64,000 bases of DNA from Turnera subulata (GCA_028386065.3 JAKUCV010006825.1:65873-129872), one strand, 5' to 3'; positions 34,921 through 48,398 are shown, numbered from the stretch's first letter. The notes: generated from the sequence alone by a model not told the origin. Numbers and translations: made by a program.

Positions 34921-37900
34921 TCAACTGTGTTCAACGTCCAATTGTGCTTTCCATGGCTGTTTGGGATCTGATGTCTCACACTCCTGCATGGGATTGCCCT
35001 CTGATGAGGAACAACAATACTGGGGTACAGAAAATGAACATCTACTAGTGGCCTGCTTCTTAGCTGCTGAAGATTCGGCAGTGGAGCATTCGTCCTCTTC
35101 CACTCTCAATGGGCCTGCTACTTTATCGTGATTATGCAATGGATCTGGTTGCTGCCTTTCTTCTTCTTCTTCAGCATATTTTGGTCTCTTCCTTGGAAAG
35201 GGATCACCATTCCTGAAATTCAGATTTGTAGGCACTTTCTGATCATTAGATGAATAGGTAGGGCAAGGAGCCCTTTCTTTTACTATAACCTTTGGGATGT
35301 GCAAATTTTCAGTATCATCTGTATTATCAACCACTTCTTCATTTGCTCCACTCGAATTTGAAGCCCTTGCAGCTGCTTCCATTTCCCACATCTTAAATAT
35401 GGCTTCTGTCAGACGTTCTCTAGCTAAATCTATGTCAATAATAGGTTTTGGATAGTTTTGTCCCAATTCCACACCTGCAGATTGAAGAACTGAGATAGGC
35501 GCATCCCAGGGATGGTGAATCCACTCCGTAGGCATCCTTGCTAACTCTGGCAGCCATTGCCTAACATATTCACCCTCTGGATCGTATTTGGAGCCTTGTA
35601 CCTGAGCAAAGGATTCAGCAGCATAAATGAAGGCACATACAAATCGAGAATGGTGTCCCAACCAATTCATTCAGAATCTACCTCTGAAGAAGTAATCAAC
35701 TTGACTGTTCATTAAAATTGTATGTACTTAGCCCTCATGAGATCCTAAAGGTTAATAGCTGTGCTAAAGAGGTATTGGTAAACTATTTTAAAGGTTGATT
35801 TGTTATGACAATGATGAAACAGATTTTACTGGATGATAACATTATAGTGCGTAATGAGTGCAATACAAATGTGAAGAGTCAGTGAATTCATGCAGGCTAC
35901 CAAGCAAATTGAGACAGTACATCCAAGATCTGTTACATAGGGCATCAATTATATATTTGTTATTTTTGCATGTTGATGTTGCTGGCTAATATGGGTGCTT
36001 GGCAAACCATATATCCTTTATAAGGCATAACCCTGAAACATCATGGAAAATGAAGACCTGCTGAAACATGTTGGATGGAAGAGCACTACCAGCAGCATAA
36101 TGCAAGTGAAAGAAGATTGAAAGCATATGATTTTCAGTGTCTGGTGGCACAAGGGCATATAAGATGTAGGTTCATCAACAGATGAATAAGGAATGACAAA
36201 GCAATCCAATAACAAATGTTTTGACTGGAACTCTCAACGTACCTCTGGGCTATCCAAACGCTCAAGCTCATGGCCATCTGGTAAGCTCCCGGAAATATAC
36301 TGCCAGCCAAGTATGTCACTTTCTAAGTCTGCGTCTAAAAGTGTGTCCCAGAAATATTTCATTCCCCATCTCCACGGGAGAAGCAGAACCTTTACAGCAA
36401 AACACGAAACAATCACCCTGATTCTGTTGTGCAACCAACCAGTTGCCCAGAGCTCACGCATTCCTGCATCAACTAAAGGATAGCCAGTCCGGCCCTGCCT
36501 CCAAGCTTTAAAATTGGTCTGGTCAGCATTCCATGGAAAATATTTTAAGTTCCCCAGCAAAGATCTCTCATGAGTGAAGGGAAAGTTGAAACAAAGATAA
36601 CGGGAATATTCTCTAAGGCCAATGGCCCTGAGAAAGAGAAGTACACTTTCTTTTCCTGCAGAGTTTTCTTCTTTGGCCCACATTAACTGCTTCATTTGCA
36701 CAGACTGGAAAACTTTCCTCACACTGATTTCTCCAAAATGAAGATATGGGGACAAAAGCGAGGTGGATTGACCCCCTACTCTTACTCTGTTCTTTGAATA
36801 GTCAACAAGATGATGTTCAACAAATTCTGTAAGAGCCTTATCAGCATTGGCCCAACCTGGAGACCATGCTCTTCCTAACAATGAATTGCTAGATTTTTCT
36901 GCTTCATTTTCAAGACCCAATTCATCAACTGAACATTTCTCAACTATTCCTGTCATGAGAACAATAGTTTATTAATCATTCAGTTTCCTCAATCGTGTTT
37001 GCAGCAATCGTGGACACAACTATTACTTAGCTTACTCGAGCTGTTGCACTATACCAACGGTTAAATTTTGCATCAGAGAATTAAACTAGAGTATTAAGTA
37101 CTCATTTCATTTTACCTGCAGCTGGTGCCAGGCGCCATGGAGTAAGATGTGTAACTGGCTCCATTTGCATGTGCAAGCACCTGTCCCAGTATGTGTCAAA
37201 TTTTGTAAAAGCATGCCCTTTCTCGTCATATATTTCCCATGGCTCATATAACAGATCTCCGTTATAGCTTTGCACAGAAATGCCAAGCTCCACTAGTTTT
37301 TCTTTGATGCTGTGATCACGAACAAGAGAAACTGGATCTGGAAGTTTAAAGTAAGACCAAAGAATAATTCAATAATATGCCTCAAAGAAACACAACTTGC
37401 ACAATGAAAGGGATAGTACTGAGCTTAAACATTGCAGACCATTCAGATTAGGTCTGAAGGCAGCTAATCCTGGAACTACATAGAATTTGGATTATGCTCA
37501 GTGTCTTGATTGTATGTGCACTTTTTTTTTTTTGATACTAGTCGAGGAGAGTGACACTCGAACCCGAGACCTCATCCCTCTTGTGTTTTTGATTGTATGT
37601 GCACATTAATGATAGCTTCAGTGAATCCTTTAAATAAAGCAACATAGTCATTGCCATGTATCTGTTCAACCTTGTAAGAAAACTTGAAGACACCAACTAC
37701 TTAACAATATGCTATTCAGAGTTCAGGAAAAACTGCCGAAGCAATTATGCAGGAACGGTTCCAATTCATATTCACTAAGCCTGCTCAAGAAAATCAAAGC
37801 GCTAGTCTAGGAAAATGTAACCCAAGAATGCGTACCATAGAGATGATTAAATACCACTCTTGTGGCTCCAGTAGCACTGATGCAGTCCTGAAGAGCTGTG

Positions 37901-38145
37901 AGAGTACTTTGAGTTTTGATCAGCACAAGTTCAGCCCCAAGAGATTTCAGCGACTTTCCCAGGTGGACAAGAGACTGCTTCAGCCACCACCTCGAAACTC
38001 GACCTGGGTAGAACTGCCCTTCTTCTTTAGGGCACCATATAAACACAGGGAAGACATTGCCATCCCTTGCAGCAGCAGCTAGCGCTGGATTGTCCTCAAT
38101 TCTAAGGTCCCTCCTAAACCAAACAATTGTCTTAGCGCTACCCAT
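34921..38145 (-). CDS. CRY2: Cryptochrome 2 blue-light receptor
   Basis: CDS is complement(join(34921-35601,36243-36949,37116-37337,37836-38145)), 639 residues, with all phases consistent. The N-terminus TIVWFRRDLRIEDNPALAA starts the photolyase-like domain. Exon 3 carries the FAD-binding region (SLLSPYLHFGEIS, KAWRQGRTGYPLVDAGMREL, LHNRIRVI, DADLESDILGWQY). Exon 4 begins at residue 414 and continues into the cryptochrome C-terminal extension with its DQxVP (533-537), acidic (557-561) and STAES (586-590) motifs. These, and the wording FPVFIWCPKEEGQFYPGR, point to CRY2 rather than CRY1. The product is a nuclear flavoprotein acting in flowering and de-etiolation. Start: Met at 38145 gives the family start; an upstream in-frame Met has no similarity. 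A splice donor-like GTATGTG lies 12 bases past the stop, so a 3'-UTR intron or an early stop is possible. A SINE sits in intron 1. Confidence 0.95.
37522..37588 (-). mobile_element. 5'-truncated SINE in CRY2 intron 1
   Basis: 67 bp flanked by a perfect 16-bp duplication TTGATTGTATGTGCAC (37506-37521 and 37589-37604). On the minus strand it reads GGTCTCGGGTTCGAGTGTC, a tRNA B-box-like core, and ends in an A-tail seen as a T-run on plus. It has the same strand sense as CRY2. Confidence 0.8.
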
Positions 38146-40704
38146 ATCATAAGCACTCAGATGCTTCAGAATCAAACTTTAACCCCAAACCTGCAGTCAT
38201 TGTCACCAAAAACGTGGCCCCAATTTAGGACTATGAACACTCATTTTTACTCACTGATCACAGTCTTAATTTTAACCCTACCAAGCAAACTCAAATTTCA
38301 AGTACAGGACCTTTTCTATACCAGAAAACCAGCAATTATCTAGTACACCACTGAAAAGCTCCTGGCTGTTACTTGAGATCCTAGAACTGCAGATTTTGGC
38401 AATTAGGAAAATCCCAATTCAGCAATAAGCAGAGAAAAAGGCTGGCTCTTCTCTGCAGCTAACCTATAAGAATTAACACCAGTACTACCTATCACCATCC
38501 AACTTAAATCTCCAGAACCAAACTTCAATATCCCAAAAGTGATCTATACAGAAGCAAAGATTTCCAGGACCTTCAAGGAAAATTGTGCCCACACAATTTG
38601 TATAAAACTAAATCTAAAGTCTTTGAACTAAAATAATAAAAGATGGTATATACAACAGAAGATCAGATGGCATGTGACTTGGGAGTAGAGATCTGGGCAC
38701 AGACAACCAGAATGATTTCCAAAATAATTTACATAAATAATGATATCCACAACAAACCAGAATACATAAAAGAAATCAATCAACAGCTAAGAAATACTAA
38801 AAAAAGATAAAGAAAGATACGGTTTCCAAATCTACCAAGTTGATGTTCTAGTGTGTTCTAAAGGGGCAAAGAAAAAAGGTTCATCATCTACTTTGTAGTC
38901 CAATTTAGCCACCTAAAACCCATATCTGCCAATGTATTTACATTGGCTGATTGGGTATGTACAGTGACACAGCTTTGAACAAATGGGCACCAATCTTGTC
39001 TTTATGTGATGGTTGTGTCGTGTTAGACCATTAATTGTGAAAGATCACGTGGGCTATGGTGACATTGACAGTGGTGAGGGGAAGGGGCAAGGCATATCCT
39101 GCTCCCTTTGTGGATCCTCTGTAATAAACCAAAACGATAAAAAGATAAGCTCTTTTTTCCTTAAACATGCGCCAGCGCAGTGGGTGCATAGCGGATAGAT
39201 GTGAAACAAAAAATGGAATAACAAATGGCACGACATAAGCCAACAAGAATCGACAATCCTAAGGCAACCTATGTACCATGCTAACAGGAAGCCAGAGACA
39301 AGAATACACGCATTTCATTCTTGAGTTGATTACTTTTACTGGTTCAGTTTGGTCACTGGACAGATTTCTGTCTGTTCCTTTTTGAGTAGAAAATATCTGC
39401 AGAAAGGTAAAAAACCACAATTAATTACTTACCCTCAATGTTAAAGAATCAGGTATTTACTTGAATGGGTAACTGTTTATCTACATTAACTAATGACGGT
39501 AGTCACTAGTCAACAATTGTCTATAATCACATGTGGTGGAGTCCTTGCGCCAACATTCCTCACGTTCTCAAGAAAAAGAAAGGAAAACACACTTGGTCAA
39601 AGAATAGCTAGTTAATGATTAATCATTAATCTTAACTCAGCCAGTTGTGGTCCTAAAATTTGAGGGGATGAATCCTTCAAGTCGATTTACCATTACCTTT
39701 TTACCTTGAAGAGATAGTATTTTAACCAAAATCAGAACTTCCAGACAAACTATACAAAGACTAGGCCAGGCCTACAGCCTACCCATCAAATATAATAGCA
39801 AATATTTCCAGATGCATCCCACTGGACGCATACGTATCCCATGTTATTGAAAGCGAATGCTCTGTGCTTCCATAAGTCATTACTTCAGCCCATAGCATGT
39901 GGCTACTACCCATCCTACAAAATTGAATTTTGATTCATAAGCCATTACTTCAGTTCAGTCTCTACCAAGTAGCGTTAGCCCATCCTACAACATTGAATTT
40001 CGATGCTTTTATGGCCTGATGGCATCTCCAACTCCCAAAGCTGGGTTCAAATTTGGGTTGGAGCTTGTTGAGTTGGGATTTCTTTGGAACTAATGGAACT
40101 ATACATTGATGCTCAAAGATGTGCGAGTTACAAGAGGAAAAACCGTGATTGAAAGTTGTGAACCAAAACCAAAAGAACTGTTTTTTACTTTGCAAGGGAG
40201 CTGCAAAAAGGACTAGCATTTACATCTGGCTGATTACTCATCACAAATCCTTTCCCCAGAATCAGAATATCCACCAGCAAGGCTAATATTTGAGCCATCG
40301 GATGGCACTAGGGAAATGTATTACTTGGACTACTGTTTCGAATAAGAATAGATTCTAAAGGATCAGAGACAATCAGCTAACCATCAAGAATAGCAAAATT
40401 TGGGACATGAAAACTGCAGATACAGAGGAGACAATTAAACAGAATAGCAATACGAATTAGAGTAAATTATATCACATATCATCCTGATTTCACCTGGAAG
40501 CATCATGGGAGAAAGAAACCCACCAGTGAACACACTGGTAGGCTCCCCAAGGGCTCCTGATCAGCCTTCTCAGGTGTGGTTATTTATACAATATACTATG
40601 CGCCTTAGATATACCACCACCACATAATGACAGGCAATTAACGTAATGCATTTTTCCACTGTTCGGCAGGAAATGCCATATACAATTAGGCTTTGGGTAA
40701 GTGC
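38146..40704. other. CRY2 upstream region and intergenic DNA
   Basis: On the minus strand TGACTGCAG (about 38193) is an acceptor-like site upstream of the CRY2 start and may end a 5'-UTR intron. No other gene or bounded repeat seen. Short frames (39013-39246, 39962-40219) lack family features. Confidence 0.45.
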
Positions 40705-42793
40705 TCAATTTGCACGGTCTCTGAGCACTTCAAGGTCCATTTCAGTTGGGTCAGTTGCCTGGATTTCATAATGGATACCTTCCAGTTCCCTTCTGAACCT
40801 GTCCTTTGAAGTTGCATAAAGCATCTTTGCACGAATCCGGGACACAGCAGGAGACCTAAAAGCGCATATTATTAGAAGTCATGGAAAAATAATTTATATG
40901 AGGCGGCTCATAAGCAGATGCTAACACTGGATGTAATGTTATATGTCTCATGCTCCAAACCCACATTCAAAAATCAAAGCTCATATGCAGCACAAATATA
41001 GAGTCTTTTCTGTCCCAATCTTATGAACCAATAGGTTAGCAGTAAATTCCTTGTGAAACAATAACAGGCATGAAACAAATTTGCATCAAGAGTATTTATT
41101 GCAATTGAGAAACTCTACGTGATGATGACGAGGACCAAAAAGGTACTCTCACTTGGGGAAAAAGACTAGAAGCAAGAGGGGAATAGATAGAGACAGTAAC
41201 TAGTAGCTGGAAGAAAAAAATAGATTGTAATAGCATCACTAATGAAACAAGCAAAAATAGGATAGTGCAATGTTCTTTTAACAAACTGCAGAAAAGCCCT
41301 AGGACCACTCAGCAATGCATAAGATGCTTTGGCTCGAAGATGAGCATTTCATTCCAAAACCGGAAGAACACCAAAAGACATAAGCTGCCATATTGGTTCT
41401 TAACCCCCCGGGGACCAGAAAGGTTGGTGGCCCAACCGTATAAGAAATGTTCACCAAACAAAGCTTTCACCAACCGAAATCCATAAGCGCCCAAAACAGG
41501 AAAGGAGAAATGACTAGAAAGACAAGACACAAAGAAGCACAGTTTCTGGCTGCTTATTAGAAACTTCATCATGAATGTACATGTGCAAAAGAGAAAGCAG
41601 AAATTCTCATCCACAGAAATTTGTCCAATGAAATCTATCATGCTGGGGCACCACTTTGGACAAAGCCGAATAGGAGGATGTCAATCCAGCAGTGAGGCCT
41701 ATGTTTTCTTGTTCACAACAATAGCTATCCTCCCCTCACAGTCAAATGCAACAGCGCAGTATGTAGCTTAAGAAGACCACTACATTACATTGATCGCCCA
41801 TGCAAAGTTGTAAATTGCCTTTTCAAACAAGTTTGAGCAAGTATGAGAAGCCTACTAACATACTTCAAGGACGTCCCCAACAGCCACATAGAAAGTGAAC
41901 ACTCTCCCCATGATAACAACGTAAACAACCCCTCAAAAAACAATTGAGAAGCAATTTTATTAATTTATTAGTTCAAAGAACAGCACTTTCTGATATGTTC
42001 AGATCAAGTCTCAGGGTACACTGTCGAATTTTTATAAACAGTTAAGATAATTAATGTGTTCGAGGCCCAAAATACCACAATATCAAAATCTCATAAGCAG
42101 CCAACACAGAGCACAGAGTGCATGTCACTCAATTTTCTTCCAGGCCATAAAAAAAGTCTCTTTTTTAATCATCCAAAACTAACCCTTTGATCATTGTACA
42201 TAGATCTAAGAACAAGCATACCAAAATCATTATAATACTAGTAAAGGACTTGATGCAAACTGACATGCAATGATGCAAACAATAGTAAAAGCCTCAAGTC
42301 GACATAAGAATTTAGTTAATCTGAAGCGAAAGAAACAAAGAAAGAAATAAAAAAAAAAAAGGAGGGAAATGAACCAACTAACCAGGCAATGAAAAAGATC
42401 TTGCTCTTCTGGCAATTCTCAGGAGTGACAAAATCAAAGTCGTAGACAGCATAGCGGCAATCACTCTCAGGCAAGGAAGCAGTGAAATCGTCGTAGGTCT
42501 CAGCTGGGCCTCCAGTCTTCTCAACAACCACCTCTTTCTTCTTCTCGTCGATCTTGAAGATCACATAGCGATGCACCTTCTTCCTCTGCAGCTCAAGGTA
42601 CGTGCTTTTGCTGTGCTCCGCCACCCCCATGCCTGATGAAGCATTTGTCTGATAAAAACAAGAGCAAACTGGGTTGGGTTAGTTAATATACATGTCCCAT
42701 AATCCCCATTTTTAAGATATGGGTTTGCTAACACAAACGAAGTTCTAAATCATAAAGAGGAAAAGATTAAAACTTTACCCCTCTGAAAGACAT
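40705..42793 (-). CDS. ADF6: Actin-depolymerizing factor (ADF/cofilin), ADF6-like
   Basis: CDS is complement(join(40705-40855,42383-42648,42779-42793)), 143 residues, standard ADF length. Exon 1 is 15 bp and encodes MSFRG. Exon 2 starts [14 protein letters not shown] and carries [12 protein letters not shown] and [23 protein letters not shown]. Exon 3 gives the actin-binding helix region ([19 protein letters not shown]) and ends EVLRDRAN. A tiny first exon and a split TGG codon at the second junction agree with plant ADF genes. The MSFRG start matches my memory of Arabidopsis ADF6. The Ser in [10 protein letters not shown] is near the site phosphorylated in ADFs. The product binds G- and F-actin and speeds filament turnover in the cytosol. 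Intron 2 (1527 bp) is long and holds nothing recognised. Confidence 0.95.
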
Positions 42794-42799
42794 GACTTT

Positions 42800-43534
42800 G
42801 GTATGCAGAGAGAAAGAGAAATGAAAGTAGAAGAGAAAAGCCACCAAAAGTGAGAAAACAAGAGAGTGTAGAAAATGCAAACTGTTTTGAAATTGAAATA
42901 ATAGTAGTGAGGACTGAGGAGAAAGAAAGAGGAACAGGGAATGGAACTAGATACTTTTCTTCTTTTTATTTGTGTTATTTGTTTTATACTCTATTATAAT
43001 TATCTTCTAGTTTTTGACAAGGAAAGGAGAGAAGGAGGAGAAAAGAGGGAAGAAAAGAAATGATTCTTATCCTACTGGCGGAAAGGGGAGCCACTGGGTG
43101 ATATCCTGTAGGCCTGTCGTTTGTACATTTTGTTTATTAGTATATATGCAGCATTTCCCGGTCCTTGACCAAAAAAAAAAAAAAAAAAAAAAAGAAATGA
43201 TTCTTGTTGGGGGTTGTGTGTCATATTTTGTTGTGAGCAGAAAGGTAAAGTGTCAGGTCAACGTTGCGTCGTCTGCATTCATTCTTTCCTGACACTGACA
43301 GCAATTATCCAATCTATCTAACAAGTAACAGGCAAATGCTTCTTTTCTAAAAAAACAAGTAACAACAATTGGTATTTGTCCAAAAATTAAAAAAAGGACA
43401 AATTAATACCATTCACTTCAGGGACAAGTTATTTTATGTGAAGTCCCAAAAAAAAAGGTAATTTAGCTTTCTTGGATATTTGATTAAAAAAAGAGGTTTC
43501 TTTTTTCTTTCTATAAAAAAAAGAGAGAGAGAGT
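42800..43534. other. ADF promoter and intergenic DNA
   Basis: Purine-rich stretches and an A-run of more than 20 near 43170 are present. No gene seen. Confidence 0.5.
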
Positions 43535-43550
43535 CGAAGGTTTCTTTTCT

Positions 43551-43673
43551 TGGTTTCTCATCTGATATTCAGAGCTTTGCCCCGACGAATTTGGTCGACT
43601 TGATTCGAACCCAAGATCTCGCTTAAGCAGAATCAAATTGCTTACCACTTAAATCAACCTCACATTGATTAGA
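43551..43673 (-). mobile_element. SINE, tRNA-derived type
   Basis: 123 bp flanked by a perfect 16-bp duplication CGAAGGTTTCTTTTCT (43535-43550 and 43674-43689). Read on minus, an A-box-like GGTTGATTTAAGTGGTAAG is followed by a B-box-like GGGTTCGAATC about 30 bp later, the spacing of an internal Pol III promoter. Confidence 0.85.
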
Positions 43674-44288
43674 CGAAGGTTTCTTTTCTGATGATGAATA
43701 GGAAGATAGTTTCGGATGGAACTTAGATCGATATAAACACTATCAATTGATTCTAAAATACATGGTTAAACTACACCCTCCCACTTTAATTTTTCATCGG
43801 CATCCTATATCTTCAATTCAACTCTATAATGTATCATGTAACTAAGAAAGGATTGAACCTAAGACGGCTAGTTTTCTCTCAACCTCCCCCCAACATGAAC
43901 AGTAAACATGAACAGTAAACCCAACGAGTCCAACCGCCGACCTTTCTTCGGGGTTTGATTCAATCTCCTTGGATTCTTTGCTGCCTTTCCCAAAACCAAA
44001 CAACATTAACGGAATTTCCTATCATCTTTTTGATTGGGCCATGACAGTTAGGGGGTGGTTCTCCTCACGCATCTGACCTTCTATGTATGCTTTCTTTATT
44101 CCATCAAAGTAGAGTAGGTTCATATTGAGGTATTCAGTTTTCAGAGAGTCGTAGAGCACGGAGAACAGTCCATAACGGAGGGGACTGGTGTATGCATTTC
44201 AAGCAAGAGTACGCTGGTTTGGCAGTGTTGTATCACAAAGCCTTCCAGTTGTTTGATAAAAGTTGCAAGTGAGTTATAGCAAGGCATT

Positions 44289-47200
44289 ATGTCTTTTGTA
44301 GTGTGGAATTGCAGGGGAATGGGTAAGTCTTTAACCAGGAATCGGTTGGCTGATCTCACCCACCAATTCCAGCCAGACCTCATATTCCTAGTTGAGACTA
44401 AGCAAAGGAGTAGCAGGCTGGAAAGGAGCCGTAGAAGAATGGGATTCCATGAGGGTTTATATGTGGATCCTGTGGGCAAGGGAGGTGGACTAGCGGTCTG
44501 GTGGAAGGAGACAATTCAGTTAACAATCATGGATAGTTGTAAGAACTACATCCATATGAGGGCAAGCATCAAGGAGCAGGAGGAGTTCTATTTGACGATG
44601 GTATATGGACCGCCTAAAGCGAGGGATCGCCCAGAGTTCTGGCATAAATTGGGGACCCTTGACCCTGGAGGAGGTATTGGGTGGTTGGTCATGGGAGATT
44701 TTAACGCAATACTCGAGAGTGATGACAAGGAAGGAGGTCGGATAGTAACTCCAACCCAAACGCGGGATTTTCAGGAATTCATGTATCAATGTGAGATGAT
44801 AGATGTGGAGTGTAAAGGTGATAATTTTACCTGGTCAAATAAGCGGCCAGACGGTGCTCTCATAAAGGCTCATCTGGATCGGGCCGTTGCAAACCTTACT
44901 TGGAGAATGCAATGGCCTGGAGCATCGCTAACTAATGAACTGATGATTGGCTCGGATCATCGTCCGTTGGTGATGAATCTAGCTGGTGACACAATCAAAC
45001 TAAAAAAGCTGTTCAAGTTTGACGCAAGATGGATTGAAGATCAGGAGTGTGAGAGTGTGATATCAGAAAATTGGAGCACAACCACCAATGGTTCAAAACA
45101 ACATAAAGTGGCAAGGAAGATAAAAATCACACGCAAAGCGCTACTGAAGTGGAGTAGAAAGAAGAAACGGAACTCTAAGAAGATGATTGATGAGCTGATG
45201 GCTAGATTGAAAGTGCTTGAGGTTCTTCCCTATTCGACAGAAGTCAAGCGAGAGGAGGAAGAGGTTATGAGAAGGCTGGAGAACGCATGGGGACAAGAGG
45301 AAAAATTTTGGGCGCAAAAAGCAAGAGTAAGATGGCTCACCGTAAGGGACAAAAATACAAAATTTTTCCACACAACAACAATTCAAAGACGCTGCAGAAA
45401 CACTATAAAAGGCCTTGTTAAAGAAGATGGGAGCAGGATATCTGGTCAGAATGTTATTAAAGAGGAAGCATTTCGGCATTTTAAACATATCTTCACCTCG
45501 GAAGGAGTCCAAGACTTGGAAGAATGGAGGAGCTACATCCCCAAAATTGTGACAGAGGAAATGAATACTTTTTTGAATAAGGAGTATTCGGAAGAGGAAA
45601 TTAGGGATGCTGTGTTTGGAATGGGAGCAACAAGAGCACTAGGTCCGGACGGTTTTCAAGGTATGTTCTTCCAGAAATATTGGCATGTGCTTAAGAGGGA
45701 TATCATAATGGCAGTAAGGAGCTTTCAGCAGTCCGGAAAATTATTAGCCGAGCTAAACAAAACAATCATCTCTTTGATTCCAAAAGTTAAATGCCCGGAG
45801 TCTTTAAACCAGTACAGGCCGATCAGCTGTTGCAATTATGTATACAAAGTGTTCTCCAAATGCATCGCAAACAGGCTGAAAACAATTCTCCCTTGTATCA
45901 TCTCTAATACACAAGCTGCTTTTGTGCCTAGGAGAAACATACAGGATAATATAATAGTGATGCATGAAGCACTTCATTCCCTTAGATCAAGATGTAAGAA
46001 GACAAAGACGGGGATGATGCTGAAGTTGGATGTGGCGAAGGCATATGATAAGCTGGAATGGGAATTCTTGGAAAGGATGTTGCTCTTGTTTGGCTTCGAC
46101 CCAATGTGGACAGCAATGATCATGGACTGCATCAGTACGGTGAGCTTTGCTGTAAATGTAAATGGTGAACTCACTGAATTTTTTAATGCATCGAGGGGCA
46201 TTAGACAAGGAGATCCTTTGTCCCCTTATCTATTTATCATTGCGGCAAAGGGTTTGTCCAGGAGGATGGAAAGCTGTTTCAGATGTGGATTTATTAAAGG
46301 TTTTAAGCTCAATAGATATTGCCTGGCAATCCACCATGTTTTTTGCGCAGATGACACAGTATTGTTTGGGGAGGCTTCTTTGGAGGAGGCAAAAAACTTG
46401 TTATGGATTGTGGAGCAATATAGCCGTGCTTCGGGTCAGAGAATAAATAAAGAGAAATCTCGGATATATTTCAGCTCCAATGTGCAGGAAGAAAATAGGG
46501 AGACAATTTGTGAGGGTGTGGGAATATGCATTGCTGCGGACAATGATACCTATTTAGGTATCCCCACAAATTGGGGGAGATCAAGGACAAAAACACTCAA
46601 CTTTGTAAAAGAGAGGATTCAGTCCCGACTCAGGAGTTGGAAAGGTGCTTTATTATCACAGGCGGGTCGAGAGGTACTACTAAAATCGGTAATATCTTCT
46701 TTATCTGTGTATGTGATGTCCGTCTTCAAATTCCCTGCCTCTTTCTGCAATTCCATTCACAATTGTATGGCACGGTTTTATTGGGGAGGTAGTGAGGATA
46801 AGAGGAAAATACATTGGCGGGACTGGAATTTATTGACAAAGATGAAAGCAGAAGGGGGAATGGGGTTCCGAAACATGGAAAATTTCAACATGGCTCTACT
46901 AGCAAAACAAAGCTGGAGACTACTTCAAGACCCGAGAGCACTGTGGGCTCAACTTCTTAAAGGGAAATACTTCCCCAGGACTGACTTTTTGAAGGCGAGT
47001 AAAGGAAAAGCAAGCTCATGGATATGGAGCAGCTTGATCTCGGGGAGAGAATTGCTGAACAAGGGACTCAGATGGGATATCGGTAATGGCAAAAGAGCTC
47101 TATTATGGGAAGATGGATGGCTCCCCAGGGATGGAAGGCTGAAGATTGAATCAAACAGACCAAGTGGTTGTGCTGGGATACTTGTGGCAGATCTAATTGA

Positions 47201-47981
47201 TCCGGAGGGAAGATGGGACTCGGCAAAAATAGAGGAGTTGCTGAACCAGGAGGAAGCTGAGTTAGTTCAGAAGATACCAATTGACAACATGGTGGAGGAT
47301 AAGTTAGTTTGGCACTATGACAAGCAGGGAGAATACACTGTCAAATCAGGATACTGGGTATCAAAGGATAAGGATGAGAATGCCTCAAGTAATAGTACTA
47401 ACCAGCAAGCTCAGGTGGATTGGAGGGAAATTTGGAATTTAAAGGTACAGCCCAAAATCAAAACCTTCATCTGGAAGATGTTGAGAAATGCTTTACCAGC
47501 AGCAAAGAATCTGTTGACAAGGAATATAGACACAAACCCGATGTGCTATGTTTGCGGGAAAGAGGAAGAGACTACTGAACACCTTCTTTTGTTCTGCGAA
47601 CACGCAAGGGCAACTTGGTTTGGATCAGATTTAGGGCTACGCATGGATGAGAACAATTTTAGGGGGATGGAGGAGTGGTGGAGGGATCTAGGTGCGGCTT
47701 TGGACAAGCACAGAAAATTGGAAGTCAAGAGCTTTGCTGCAAATGTGCTATGGAACATATGGAAAATGCGGAATGAATGCCTTTTTGAGGAAGGGGAAGT
47801 TAGACCTCATATCTCGATAGCCCGTAGTAAGATAGAGGCACAGCTTATGTCGGGAAACGGTGGAGGTGCAGAATCGGAACCTTCATTTAATGAGGGGGAA
47901 GCTCGATGGTCAAGACCAAATCATGGAATTGTGAAGATAAATGTTGATGGGGCCTTCAAACCGAACACAAACAATGCATGA
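44289..47981 (+). pseudogene. LINE ORF2: endonuclease, reverse transcriptase, zf-RVT, start of RNase H
   Basis: 1230 codons are open from ATG to TGA. The APE endonuclease comes first (VVWNCRGMG, IFLVETK, MGDFNAI near residue 138, GSDHRPL near 222). The RT spans roughly residues 450-720: ALGPDGFQGMFFQ, YRPISCCNYVYK, LDVAKAYDKLEW, RQGDPLSPYLF and the catalytic FCADD near 685, where most relatives have an F/L-A-D-D core. The zf-RVT domain (KIKTFIWKMLRNALP, CYVCGKEEETTEHLL) follows near 1055-1105. The frame closes at TGA 47979-47981 just after KINVDGAF, the first RNase H aspartate. The endonuclease and RT portion is unbroken. Confidence 0.93.
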
Positions 47982-48398
47982 GTGGGGGTCATATGTCGGG
48001 ATGAGGAAGGTATTGTGATTGATGGGGTGACCACAAAGCCCCAAATTTCAAGTGTGCTACAAGTTGAAGCACTAGCACTCCGAGAGGCGGTTAACCTAGC
48101 CATTGCTAGGAATTACCAGAGGGTAATTATAGAAACTGACTCATACATTCTATGGAAGGCAGTCCATGGAGGAGGAGGAGGAATTCCATTAGAAATTAGA
48201 ACTGTTGTCCTAGCTATAATTCAAGGAATACAATAAATAGCCCAATGTGAAATCATTCATGTCCCACGGTCGGCGAACCGTGCGGCAGATTGGGTTGCAA
48301 AAGCTGCTCTAACTAGGATATGTCCGGCTAATTGGGTGATGGAGCCGCCTGTGGCTTTGGGTGTATTACTCTGTAATGATTTTATTATGAGCCAATAG
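47982..48398 (+). pseudogene. LINE ORF2 RNase H domain, broken by stops
   Basis: Same frame beyond the TGA. It has VEALALREAVNLA (catalytic Glu), IIETDS (Asp) and, past a second stop (TAA, 48234-48236), VPRSANRAADWVAK (Asp). The natural end is TAG at 48396-48398. The plant-type C-terminal RNase H is complete in parts but cannot be read through, so this copy is probably defective for it. Confidence 0.9.
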
